NCBI RefSeq assembly: GCF_051401765.1
Contig: NW_027480535.1
Span: 248,001-312,000 of the forward strand
From: Calliopsis andreniformis
Taxonomy: Eukaryota > Arthropoda > Insecta > Hymenoptera > Andrenidae
Length of the DNA: 64,000 bases
Reading direction: 5' to 3'
Of this stretch, positions 38,601 to 51,500 are shown one piece after another. Below the pieces are notes generated by a model. It made no database searches. It was not told the origin of the DNA and was given only the letters and a program-made list of their open reading frames with translations. Position 1 is the first letter of the stretch; each line of letters begins with the position of its first letter. A program made the translations under genes and the position numbers.

Positions 38601-41600
38601 TGAAGATTGAGGATTCAGGATTGAGGATTGAGGATTGAGGAATGAGGATTGAGGATTGAGGGTTGTGGATTGGGGACCAGGACTGAGGGTTGAATATTGA
38701 TGTTTGAGGTCTGAGGATTGAGGATTGAGGATTGAGAATTGAGGATTGAGGATTGAGCATTGAGGATTGAAGATTGATGATTGGGTATTGAGGATTGAAG
38801 AATGAGGATTGAGGATTAAGGATTGAGGCCTGAGGATTGAGAATTGAGAACTGAGGATGAGGACTGAGGGCTGAGGGTTGAGGTTTGAGGAATGAGGATT
38901 GAGGATTGAGGATTGAGGACTGAAGATTGAATATTGATGATTGAAGATTGATGATTGAGGATTGAGAGTTGTGGATTGAGGACGAGGACTGAGGGTTGAG
39001 TATTGATGTCTGAGGTCTGAGGATTGAGGATTGAGGATTGAGAATTGAGGATTGAGGATTGAGTATTGAAGATTGAGGATTGGGTATTGAGGATTGAAGA
39101 ATGAGGATTGAGGATTGAGGATTAAGGATTGAGGATTGAAGAGTGAGTATTGAGGATTGAAGATTGAGGATTGAGCACTGAGGTTTGAGGATTGAGGATT
39201 GAGGATTGAGGATTGGGGATTGAAGATTGAGTATTCAGGATTGAAGATTGAGGATCGTGGATTGTGGATTGAGGATTGAGTATTGAAGATTGAGGATTGG
39301 GGATTGAGGATTGACGATTGAGGATTGAGTATTGAGGATTGAGAATTGAGGATCGAGGATTGAAGATTGAGTATTGAGGAATGAACATTAAGGATTGAGA
39401 GTTGTGGATTGAGGACGAGGACTAAGGGTTGAGTTTTGATGTCTGAGGTCTGAGGATTGAGGATTGAGGATTGAGAATTGAGGATTGAGGATTGAGTATT
39501 GAAGATTGAGGATTGGGTATTGAGGATTGAAGAATGAGGATTGAGGATTGAGGATTGAGGATTGAGGATTGAGGAGTGAGTATTGAGGATTGAAGATTGA
39601 GGATTGAGCACTGAGGATTGAGGATTGAGGATTGAGGATTGAGGATTGGGGATTGAAGATTGAGTATTGAGGATTGAAGGTTGAGGATTGTGGATTGTGG
39701 ATTGAGGATTGAGTATTGAAGATTGAGGATTGGGGATTGAGGATTGACGATTGAGGATTGAGTATTGAGGATTGAGAATTGAGGATCGAGGATTGAAGAT
39801 TGAGTATTGAGGAATGAACATTGAGGATTGAGGATTGAGGATTGAGGATTGATGATTGAGGATTGAAGATTGAATATTGATGATTGAAGGCTGAGGATTG
39901 AGGATTGAGGGTTGTGGATTCAGGACGATGACTGAGGGTTGAGCATTGATGTTTGAGGTCTGAGGATTGACGATAAACGATTGAGAATTGAGGATTGAGG
40001 ATTGAGGATTGAAGATTGAGGATTGGGTATTGAGCGTTGAAGAGTGAGGACTGAGGATTGGGGATTGAGGATTGAGGATTGAAGATTGAGTATTGAGGAT
40101 TGAAGATTGAGGATTGAGGTTTGAGGATTGAGGATTGAGGATTGAGGATTGAGGATTGAGGATTGAGGATTGAGGATTGAATATTGAGGATTGAGGATTG
40201 AGGATTAAAAGTTGAGCATTGAGGACTGAAGATTGAGGATTGATGAATGAGGATTGAGGATTGAGGTTTGAGGATTGAGTATTGAAGATTGAGGATTGAT
40301 GATTGAGGATTGAGGATTGAGGATTGAGGACTGAGTATTGAGGATTGAGGATTGAAGATTGAGGATTGAGGATTGAGGATTAATGATTGTTTATTGAGGA
40401 TTGAAGATTGAGAATTGAGGATTGAGGATTGAACATTGAGGACTGAGTGTTGAGTGCTGAGTGATGAGAATTGATGTTTGTAGATAGAGATTTGAAGATT
40501 GCAGATTGAGTATTGAGTATTGAAGCCTGTGAATTGAGGATATTCTATTGAGGATTGAGGGTTGACAACTGATTGTTGAGGACTGAGGTCTAAAGATTGA
40601 GGATTCAGGATTGAGGATCCAGGATTGAGGTTTGAGGACTGAGGATTGAGGATAGAGGATTGAGTATCGAGGATTGAGAATTGAGGATTGGGGATTGAAG
40701 ATTGAGTATTGAGGAATGAACATTGAGGATTGAGGATTGAGTATTGAGGATTGAGGATTGAGGATTGGAGATTGAATATTGATGATTGAAGGTTGAGGAT
40801 TGAGGATTGAGGGTTGTGGATTGAAGATTGAGTATTGAGGATTGAAGATTGAGGATTGAGGATTGAGGATTGAGGATTAAGGATTGTGGATTGAGGATTG
40901 AGGATTGACAACTGATTGTTGTGTACTGAGGGCTGAAGATTGAGGATGCAGTATTGAGGATTCAGAATTGAGGTTTGAGGACTGAGGATTGAGGATTGAG
41001 GATTGAAGATTGAATATTGATGATTGAAGATTGAGAATTGAGGATTGAGGGTTGTGTATTGAGGACGAGGACTAAGGGTTGAGTATTGATGTTTCAGGTC
41101 TGAGGATTGAGGATTGAGGATTGAGAATAGAGGATTGAGGATTGGGGATTGTAGATTGAGGATTTGGTGTTGAGGATTGAAGAATGAGGATTGAAGATTG
41201 AGGATTGAGGATTGAGGATTGAAGATTGAGTATTGAGGATTGAAGATTGAGGATTGAGGATTGAGGATTGAGGATTGAGAGTTGAGGATTGAGGATTGAG
41301 GATTGAAGATTGAGGATTGGGTATTGAGGATTGAAGAATGAGCATTGAGGACTGAGGGTTGAGGATTGAGGATTGAAGATTGAACATTGAGGATTGAGGT
41401 TTGAGAATTGAGGATTGAGTATTGGGGATTGCGGATTGAACATTGAGGATTGAGGATTGATGATTGAGGACTGAAGATTGAATATTGATGATTGAAGATT
41501 GATGATTGAGTATTGAGAGTTGTGGATTGAGGACGAGGCCTGAGGGTTGAGTATTGATGTCTGTGGTCTGAGGATTGTGGATTGAGGATTGAGAATTGAG

Positions 41601-43180
41601 GATTGAGGATTGTGTATTGAAGATTGAGGATTGGGTATTGAGGATTGAAGAATGAGGATTGAGGATTGAGGATTGAGGATTGAGGATTGAAGATTGAGGA
41701 TTGAGGGTTGAGTATTGGGGTTGAGGATTGAAGATTGAGGATTGAGGATTGAGGATTGAAGGTTGAGTATTGAGGATTGAAGATTGAGGATTGTGGATTG
41801 TGGATTGAGGATTGAGTATTGAAGATTGAGGACTGGGGATTCAGGATTGACGATTGAGGATTGAGTATTGAGGATTGAGAATTGAGGATTGGGGATTGAA
41901 GATTGAGTATTGAGGAATGAACATTGAGGATTGAGGATTGAGTATTGAGGATTGAGGATTGAGGATTGAAGATTGAATATTGATGATTGAAGGTTGAGGA
42001 TTGAGGATTGAGGGTTGTGGATTCAGGACGAGGAGTGAGGGTTGAGTATTGATGTTTGAGGTCTGAGGATTGAGGATAGAGTATTGAGAATTGAGGATTG
42101 AGGATTGAGGATTGAAGATTGGGGATTGATGATTGAGGATTGAGGATTGAGGATTGAGGATTGAGGACTGAGTATTGAAGATTGAGGATTGATGATTGAG
42201 GATTGAGGATTGAGGATTGAGGATTGAGGACTGAGTATTGAAGATTGAGGATTGATGGTTGAGGATTGAGGATTGAGGATTGAGGATTGAGTATTGGGGA
42301 TTGCGGATTGAACATTGAGGATTGAGGATTGAGGATTGAGGACTGAAGATTGAATGTTGATGATTGAAGGCTGAGGATTGAGGATTGAGGGTTGTGGATT
42401 CAGGACGATGACTGAGGGTTGAGTATTGATGTTTGAGGTCTGAGGATTGAGGATAGACGATGGAGAATTGAGGATTGAGGATTGAGTATTGATGATTGAA
42501 GATTGAGGATTGAAGATTGAGGACTGAGTATTGAGCATTGAAGATTGAGGATTCAGGATTGAGGATTGAGAATTGAGGAATGAGGGTTGAGGATTGAGGG
42601 TTGTGGATTGGGGACCAGGACTGAGGGTTGAATATTGATGTTTGAGGTCTGAGGATTGAGGATTGAGGATTGAGAATTGAGGATTGAGGATTGAGGATTG
42701 AGGATTGAAGATTGATGATTGGGTATTGAGGATTGAAGAATGAGGATTGAGGATTGAGGATTAAGGATTGAGGATTGAAGAGTGAGTATTGAGGATTGAA
42801 GATTGAGGATTGAGCACTGAGGATTGAGGATTGAGGATTGAGGATTGGGGATTGAAGATTGAGTATTGAGGATTGAAGATTGAGGATCGTGGATTGTGGA
42901 TTGAGGATTGAGTATTGAAGATTGAGGATTGGGGATTGAGGATTGACGATTGAGGATTGAGTATTGAGGATTGAGAATTGAGGATCGAGGATTGAAGATT
43001 GAGTATTGAGGAATGAACATTAAGGATTGAGAGTTGTGGATTGAGGACGAGGACTAAGGGTTGAGTATTGATGTCTGAGGTCTGAGGATTGAGGATTGAG
43101 GATTGAGAATTGAGGATTGAGGATTGAGTATTGAAGATTGAGGATTGGGTATTGAGGATTGAAGAATGAGGATTGAGGAT
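35640..43180 (+). repeat. Higher-order unit B, copy 3, with upstream part of block V
   Basis: From about 36560 this matches copy 2 at offset 9479 (anchors 37176, 37762, 38238, 39388, 42315, 43020). The similarity extends 920 bp further left, matching 19591-20510 at offset 16049 (9479 + 6570). This copy was therefore made from a template that included part of block V. Private changes include GAATATT for GAAGATT near 40176, GTTTATTG for GTGTATTG near 40387 and AGTATTGAGAATTG near 42080. L1 copies lie near 35980 (c), 37090 (d) and 40510 (e). Confidence 0.85.
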
Positions 43181-45640
43181 TGAGGATTGAGGATTGAGGA
43201 TTGAGGAGTGAGTATTGAGGATTGAAGATTGAGGATTGAGCACTGAGGATTGAGGATTGAGGATTGAGGTTTGAGGATTGGGGATTGAAGATTGAGTATT
43301 GAGGATTGAAGATTGAGGATTGTGGATTGTGGATTGAGGATTGAGTATTGAAGATTGAGGATTGGGGATTGAGGATTGACGATTGAGGATTGAGTATTGA
43401 GGATTGAGAATTGAGGATCGAGGATTGAAGATTGAGTATTGAGGAATGAACGTTGAGGATTGAGGATTGAGGATTGAGGATTGATGATTGAGGATTGAAG
43501 ATTGAATATTGATGATTGAAGGCTGAGGATTGAGGATTGAGGGTTGTGGATTCAGGACGATGACTGAGGGTTGAGCATTGATGTTTGAGGTCTGAGGATT
43601 GACGATAAACGATTGAGAATTGAGGATTGAGGATTGAGGATTGAAGATTGAGGATTGGGTATTGAGCGTTGAAGAATGAGGACTGAGGATTGGGGATTGA
43701 GGATTGAGGATTGAAGATTGAGTATTGAGGATTGAAGATTGAGGATTGAGGTTTGAGGATTGAGGATTGAGGATTTAGGATTGAGGATTGAGGATTGAGG
43801 ATTGAGGATTGAAGATTGAGGATTGAGGATTGAGGATTAAAAGTTGAGCATTGAGGATTGAAGATTGAGGATTGATGAATGAGGATTGAGGATTGAGGAT
43901 TGCGGATTGAGTATTGAAGATTGAGGATTGATGATTGAGGATCGAGTATTGAGGATTGAAGATTGAGTATTGAGGATTGAAGATTGAGGATTGAGGATTG
44001 AGGATTGAGGATTGAGGATTGAGGATTGAGGATTGAAGATTGAGGATTGAGGATTGAGGATTAAAGGCTGAGCATTGAGGATTGAGGATTGAGGATTGAT
44101 GATTGAGGATTGAGGATTGAGGATTGAGGATTGAGGATTGAGTATTGAAGATTGAGGATTGAGGATTGAGGATTGAGGGTTGAGGATTGAAGATTGAGGA
44201 TTGGGTATTGCGGATTGAATATTGAGGATTGAGGATTGAGGATTGAGGATTGAGGATTGAGGATTGAAGGTTGAGGATTGAGGATTGGGTATTGAGGATT
44301 GGGTATTGAGGATTGAAGAATGAGGATTGAGGATTGAGTATTGAGGATTGAAGATTGAGGATTGAGGTAGAGGATTGAGGATAGAGGATGAGGGCTGTGG
44401 GTTGAGGATTGAGGTCTGAGGACTGAGGTCTGAGGATTGAGTAGAGAGAATTGAGGATTGAGGATTGAGGATTGAAGATTGAGATTTGGGTATTAAGGAT
44501 TGACGAATGAGGACTGAGGATTGAGGATTCAGGATTGAGGATTGAAGATTGAGGATTGAGGATTGAGGACTGAAGATTGAGGATTGGGTATTGAGGATTG
44601 AAGAATGAGGATTGAGGATTGAGGATTCAGGATTGAGGATTGAGGATTGAGGGTTGAGGATTGAGGACTGAGAATTGAGGATTGATGGTTGAGTATTGAG
44701 GATTGAAGATTGAGGATTGAGTACTGAGGATTGAGGATTGAGAATTGAGAATTGAGGATTGAGGATTGAAGATTGAGGATTGGGTATTAAGGATTGAAGA
44801 ATGAGGATTGAGGATTGAGTATTGAGGATTGAGGATTGAAGATTGAGTATTGAGGATTGAGGATTGAGGATTGAGGATTGAGGATTGAGGATTGAGGATT
44901 GAGGATTGAGGATTGAAGATTGATTATTGAGGATTGAAGATTGAGGTTTGACGATTGAGGATTGAGGACTGAGGATGATGGTTGAGGTTTGAGGTTTGAG
45001 GTTTGAGTATTGAATCCTGAGAATTCAGGATGTTTTATTGAGTATTGAGAATTGAGGATTGATGCTTTAGTATTGAGGATTCAGGATTGAGGATTGAGGA
45101 ATGAGTATTGAAGATTGGGGATTGATGATTGAGGATTTAGGATTGTGGATTGAGGATTGAGGATTGAGGATTGAGGATTGAAAATTGAGTATTGAGGACT
45201 GAGGACTGAGGATAGAGGATTGAGGATGGATCATTGAGGATTGAAGATTGAGGACTGGGGATTGAGGATTGAAGATTGAGGATTGAGTATTGAGGATTGA
45301 AGAGTGAGGATTGAGGATTGAGTATTGAGGATTGAGGATTGAAGATTGAGTATTGAGGATTGAAGATTGATGATTGAGGATTGTGGATTGAGGATTGAGG
45401 ATTGAACATTGAGTACTGAGTGTTGAGTGTTGAGTGATGAGAATTGGTGTTTGTGAATAGAGGTTTGAAGATTGCAGGTTGAGCATTGAGTATTGAGAAC
45501 TGTGAATTGAGGATATTCTATTGAGGATTGAGGATTGACAACTGATTGTTGAGGACTGAGGGCTGAAGATTGAGGATTCAGGATTGAGGATTCAGAATTG
45601 AGTTTTGAGGACTGAGGATTGAGGATTGAAGATTGAGGAT
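43180..45640 (+). repeat. Right end of unit B copy 3 and mosaic region
   Basis: 43204-44008 continues the unit and matches 33711-34515. From 44008 the order is not shared with unit B. About 44370-44790 resembles 50240-50660 at offset 5876 (anchor 44483 to 50359), with lower identity than the main copies. A very diverged L1 relative sits near 44990-45060, and a standard L1 near 45430-45620. Between these there are only ordinary monomers. Confidence 0.7.
45014..45031 (+). repeat. Short inverted repeat (7-bp stem, 4-nt loop)
   Basis: ATCCTGA at 45014-45020 and TCAGGAT at 45025-45031 are perfect reverse complements around GAAT. They lie where other L1 copies read GAAACCTGTGAATTGAGG, so a few substitutions in a diverged L1 copy created the hairpin. 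The array is otherwise strictly single-orientation, so + strand ATCCTGA is exceptional. I see no T-run or other sign of a terminator or regulatory role. Confidence 0.7.
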
Positions 45641-46270
45641 TGAGGATTGAGGATCGAGGATTGAGGATGAGGGCTGAGGGTTTAGGATTGAGGTTTGAAG
45701 ATTGAGGACTGAGGATTGAAGATTGATGATTGAGTATTGAGGACTGAAGATTGAGGATTGAGGATTGAGGATTGAGGATTGAGGATTGAGGATTGAGGAT
45801 GGAAGATTGAGGACTGGGGACTGAGTGTTGAGTGTTGAGTGATGAGAATTGGTGTTTGTGGATAGAGATTTAAAGATTGCAGATTGAGTATTGAGTATTG
45901 AAAACTGTGAATTGATGATATTCTATTGAGGATTGAGAATTGACAACTGATTGTTGAGGACTGAGGTCTGAAGATTGAGGATTCAGGATTGAGGATCCAG
46001 GATTGATGTTTGACGAGTGAGAATTGAGGATTGCGGATTGAGGATTGAGGATTGAGGATTGAGGATTGAGGTTTGAGGATTGAGGATTGGGTATTGCGGA
46101 TTGGACATTGAGGATTTAGGATTGAGGATTGAGGACTGAAATTGAATATTGATGATTGAAGATTGATGATTGAGGATTGAGGATTGTGGATTGAGGATGA
46201 GGACTGAGGGTTGAGTATTGATGTCTGAGGTCTGAGGATTGAGGATTGAGGATTGAGAATTGAGGATTGA
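45640..46270 (+). repeat. Block Q, copy 2 (partner at 1640-2270)
   Basis: This is the second copy at offset 43999, including the other subfamily-a L1 landmark at 45810-46005. It has a 1-bp deletion near 46138, where GAAGATTG has become GAAATTG. It differs from the partner by point changes such as GACGAGTGAG for GAGGAGTGAG near 46013. Confidence 0.75.
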
Positions 46271-48540
46271 GGATTGAGGATTGAAGATTGAGGATTGGGT
46301 ATTGAGGATTGAAGAATGAGAATTGAGGATTGAGGATTGAGGATTGAGGATTGAAGATTGAGTATTGAGGATTGAAGATTGAGGATTGAGGACCGAGGAT
46401 TGAGGATTGAGGATTGAGGATTGAGTATTGAGGATTGAAGGTTGAGTATTGAGGATTGAAGATTGAGGATTGTGGATTGAGGATTGAGGATTGAGTATTG
46501 AAGATTGAGGATTGGGGATTGAGGATTGACGATTGAGGATTGAGTATTGGGGATTGAGAATTGAGGATTGAGGATTGAAGATTGAGTATTGAGGATTGAA
46601 GATTGAGAATTGAGGATTGAGGATTGAGGTTTGAAGATGAGGGCTGAGGGTTGATGATTGAGGTTTGAGGACTGAGGGTTGAGGATTGAGGATTGAGAGT
46701 TGAGGATTGAGGATTGAGGATTGAAGATTGAGGATTGGGTATTGAGGATTGAAGAATGAGCATTGAGGATTGAGGATTGAGGATTGAGGATTGAAGATTG
46801 AGGATTGAGGATTGAGGTTTGAGGATTGAAGATTGAGTATTGAGGCTTGAAGATTGAGGATTAATGATTGAGTATTGAGGATTGAAGATTGAGAATTGAG
46901 GATTGAAGATTGAACATTGTGGACTGAGTGTTGAGGGTTGAGTGATGAGAATTGATGTTTGTGGATAGAGATTTGAAGATTGCAGATTGGGTATTGAGTA
47001 TTGAAAACTGTGAATTGAGGATATTCTATTGGGGATTGAGGATTGACAACTGATTGTTGAGGACTGAGGGCTGAAGATTGAGGATTCAGGATTGAGGATT
47101 CAGAATTGTGGTTTGATGACTGAGGATTGAAGATTGAAGATTGAGTATTGAGGGTTGAGGATTGAGGATTGAAGATTGAGGATTGAGGATTGAGTTTCGA
47201 AAATTGAGGATTGGGCATTGAGGATTGACGATTGAGGATTGAGTATTGAGGATTGAGAATTGAGGATTGAGGATTGAATATTGAGTATTGAGGATTGAAG
47301 ATGAGGGCTGAGGGTTGAGGATTGAGGATTGATAGTTGAGGATTGAGGATTGAGGATTGAAGATTGAGGATTGGGTATTGAAGATTGAAGAATGAGCATT
47401 GAGGACTGAGGATTGAGGATTGAGGATTGAAGATTGAGGATTGAGGATTGAGTTTCGAAAATTGAGGATTGGGCATTGAGGATTGACGATTGAGGATTGA
47501 GTATTGAGGATTGAGAATTGAGGATTGAGGATTGAATATTGAGTATTGAGGATTGAAGATGAGGGCTGAGGGTTGAGGATTGAGGATTGATAGTTGAGGA
47601 TTGAGGATTGAGGATTGAAGATTGAGGATTGGGTATTGAGGATTGAAGAATGAGGACTGAGGATTGAGGACTGGGGATTGAGGATTGAAGATTGAGTATT
47701 GAGGATTGAAGGTTGAGGGTTGAGGATTGAGGATTGAGGATTGAGGATTGAGGATTGAGGATTGATGACTGAGGATTGAAGATTGAGGATTGAGGATTGA
47801 GGATTAAAGGTTGAGCATTGAGGATTGAAGATTGAGGATTGATGATTGAGGATTGAGGATTGAGGATTGAGGATTGAGGACTGAGTATTGAAGATTGAGG
47901 ATTGATGATTGAGGATTGAGGATTGAGGATTGAGGATTGAGTATTGGGGATTGCGGATTGAACATTGGGGATTGAGGATTGAGGATTGAGGACTGAAGAT
48001 TGAATATTGATGATTGAAGATTGAAGATTGAGGATTGAGTGTTGTGGATTGAGGACGAGGACTGAGGGTTGAGTATTGATGTCTGAGGTCTGAGGATTGA
48101 GGATTGAGGATTGAGAATTGAGGATTGAGGATTGAGTATTGAAGATTGAGGATTGGGTATTGAGGATTGGAGAATGAGGATTGAGGATTGAGGATTGAGG
48201 ATTGAGGATTGAAGATTGAGTATTGAGGATTGAAGATTGAGGATTGAGGACTGAGGATTGAGGATTGAGGATTGAGGATTGAGGATTGAGGATTGATGAT
48301 TGTGTATTGAGGATTGAAGATTGAGGATTGTGGATTGAGGATTGAGGATTGAGTATCGAAAATTGAGGATTGGGCATTGAGGATTGACGATTGAGGATTG
48401 AGTATTGAGGATTGAGAATTGAGGATTGAGGATTGAATATTGAGTATTGAGGATTGAAGATTGAGAATCGAGGATTGAGGATTGAGGATTGAAGATGAGG
48501 GCTGAGGGTTGAGGATTGAGGTTTGAGGACTGAGGATTGA
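46270..48540 (+). repeat. Mosaic region left of the 5.69-kb units
   Basis: Ordinary monomers with L1 near 47000, 6-mer-containing strings near 46625, and the 258-bp duplication at 47155-47650. The string GAGTNTCGAAAATTGAGG (GAGTTTCG or GAGTATCG) occurs near 47192, 47450 and 48351 and is private to this region. No other unit structure or gene is visible. Confidence 0.7.
47155..47650 (+). repeat. 258-bp tandem direct duplication
   Basis: GAGTTTCGA at 47192 recurs at 47450, and GATAGTTGAGG at 47331 recurs at 47589, so the offset is 258 bp throughout. The copies part near 47392 and 47650. A looser third relative lies about 48310-48510, with GAGTATCGA and an inserted run before GATGAGGGCTG. 258 is not a multiple of 7 because of a GAAGAT 6-mer. 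Confidence 0.8.
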
Positions 48541-51500
48541 GGATTGAGGATTGAGAGTTGAGGATTGAGGATTGAGGATTGAAGATTGAGGATTGGGTAT
48601 TGAGGATTGAAGAATGAGCATTGAGGACTGAGGATTGAGGATTGAGGATTGAAGATTGAGGATGAGGATTGAGGTTTGAGAATTGAGGATTGAGTATTGG
48701 GGATTGCGGATTGAACATTGAGGATTGAGGATTGAGGATTGAGGACTGAAGATTGAATATTGATGATTGAAGATTGATGATTGAGGATTGAGAGTTGTGG
48801 ATTGAGGACGAGGCCTGAGGGTTGAGTATTGATGTCTGAGGTCTGAGGATTGAGGATTGAGGATTGAAAATTGAGGATTGAGGATTGAGTATTGAAGATT
48901 GAGGATTGGGTATTGAGGATTGAAGAATGAGGATTGAGGATTAAGGATTGAGGATTGAGGATTGAGGATTGAGGATTGAAGATTGAGTATTGAGGATTGA
49001 AGATTGAGGATTGAGGATTGAGGATTGAAGATTGAGTATTGAGGATTGAAGATTGAGGATTGAGGATTGAGGATTGAGGATTGAGGACTGAGGATTGAGG
49101 ATTGAGTATTGAGCATTGAGGATTGAAGATTGAGGACTGTTGATTGAGGATTGAAGATTGAGGATTAAGGATTGAGGATTGAGGATTGAGGTTTGAGGAA
49201 TGAGGATTGAGGATTGAGGATTGAGGATTGAGGACGAGGACTGACGGTTGAGGATTGTGGCATGAGGATTGAGGATTGAGAATTGAGGATGAGGACTGAG
49301 GTTTGAGGATGAGGGCTGAGGGTTGAGGATTGAGGTTTGAGGACTGAGGACTGAGGATTGAGGATTGAGAATTGAGGATTGAGGATTGAGGATTGAAGAT
49401 TGAGGATTGGGTATTGAGGATTGAAGAATGAGGATTGAGGATTGAGGATTGAGGTTTGAGGTACGAGGATTGAGGATTGAGGATTGAGGACTGAGGATTG
49501 ACGATTGAGTATTGAGGACTGAGGATTGACCATTGAGTATTGAAGATTGAGGATTGATGACTGAGGATTGAGGATTGAGGTATGATGATTGCTGATTGAG
49601 TATTGAAAATTGTGTGTTGAGGATTGAATATTGAGGATTGAGGATTGTGGATAGAGGATTGAAGATTGAGTATTGAGGATTGAAGATTGAGGATTGAGGA
49701 TTGACGATTGAGGATTGAGGATTGAGGTTTGAGGATTGACGATGAGGGCTGAGGGTTGAGGATTGACGTTTGAGGTCTGAGGACTGAGGATTGAGGATTG
49801 AGAATTGAGGATTGAGGATTGAGGATTGAAGATTGAGGATTGGGTATTGAGGATTGAAGAATGAGGATTGAGGATTGAGAATTGAGGATTGGGGACTGAG
49901 GATTGAGGATTGAGGATTGAAGATTGAGGATTGAGGATTGAGGATTGAGGATTGAGAATTGAGGATTGAGAATTGAAGATTGAGGATTGGGGACTGAGTG
50001 TTGAGGGTTGAGTGATGAGGATTGATGTTTGTGGATAGAGATTTGAAGATTGCAGATTGAGTATTGAGTATTGAAACCTGTGAATTGAGGATATTCTATT
50101 GAGGATTGAGGATTGACAACTGATTGTTGCGGACTGAGGGCTGAAGATTGGGGATTCAGGATTGAGGATTTAGAATTGAACTTTGAGGACTGAGGATTGA
50201 GGATTGAAGATTGAGTATTGAGGATTGAAGATTGAGGATTGAGGTTGAGGATTGAGGATAGAGGATGAGGGCTGAGGGCTGAGGATTGAGGTTTGAGACT
50301 GAGGTCTGAGGATTGAGTATAGACAATTGAGGATTGAGGATTGAGGATTGAAGATTGAGATTTGGGTATTAAGGATTAAAGAATCAGGATTGAGGATTGA
50401 GGATTCAGGATTGAGGATTGAAGATTGAGGATCGAGGATTGAGGACTGAAGATTGAGGATTGGGTATTGAGGATTGAAGAATGAGGATTGAGGATTGAGG
50501 ATTCAGGATTGAGGATTGAGGATTGAGGGTTGAGGATTGAGGAGTGAGAATTGAGGATTGATGATTGAGTATTGAGGATTGAAGATTGAGGATTGAGTAC
50601 TGAGGATTGAGGATTGAGAATTGAGGATTGAGGATTGAGGATTGAAGATTGAGGATTAGGTATTGAGGATTGAAGAATGAGGATTGAGGATTGAGGATTG
50701 AGGCCTGAGGATTGAGAATCGAGAACTGAGGATGAGGACTGAGGGCTGAGGATTGAGGTTTGAGGAATGAGGATTGGGGTTGAGGATTGAGGATTGAGGA
50801 TTGAGGATTGAGTACTGAAGATTGAGTATTGATGACTGAGGATTGAGGACTGAGGATTGTGGATTGAGGATTGAGAATTGAGGATTGAAGATTGAGTATT
50901 GAGGATTGAAGATTGAGGATTGAGTATTGAGGATCGAGGATTGAGAATGAGGGCTGAGGGTTGAGGATTGAGGTTTGAGGATTGAGGACTGAGGATTGAG
51001 GATTGATGACTGAGTATTGAGGATTGAAGATTGAGGATTGAGGATTGAGGATTGAGGATTGAGAATTGAGGATTGAAGATTGAGGATTGGGGATTGAGGA
51101 TTGAGGATTGAGAATTGAGGATTGAGAATTGAAGATTGAGGATTGGGGACTGAGTGTTGAGGGTTGAGTGATGAGGATTGATGTTTGTGGATAGAGATTT
51201 GAAGATTGCAGATTGAGTATTGAGTATTGAAACCTGTGAATTGAGGATATTCTATTGAGGATTGAGGATTGAAGATTGAGTATTGAGGATTGAAGATTGA
51301 GGATTGAGGATTGAGGATTGAGGATTGAGGACTGAGGACTGGGGATTGAGTATTGAGCATTGAGGATTGAAGATTGAGGACTGTTGATTGAGTATTGAAG
51401 ATTGAGGATTAAGGATTGAGGATTGAGGATTGAGGTTTGAGGAATGAGGATTGAGGATTGAGGATTGAGGATTGAGGACGAGGACTGACGGTTGAGGATT

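Noticed and set aside
45014..45031. Intrinsic terminator
   Set aside because: The stem is short and A/T-containing, the run after it is only GTTTT, and the context is a eukaryotic-type satellite with no gene upstream.
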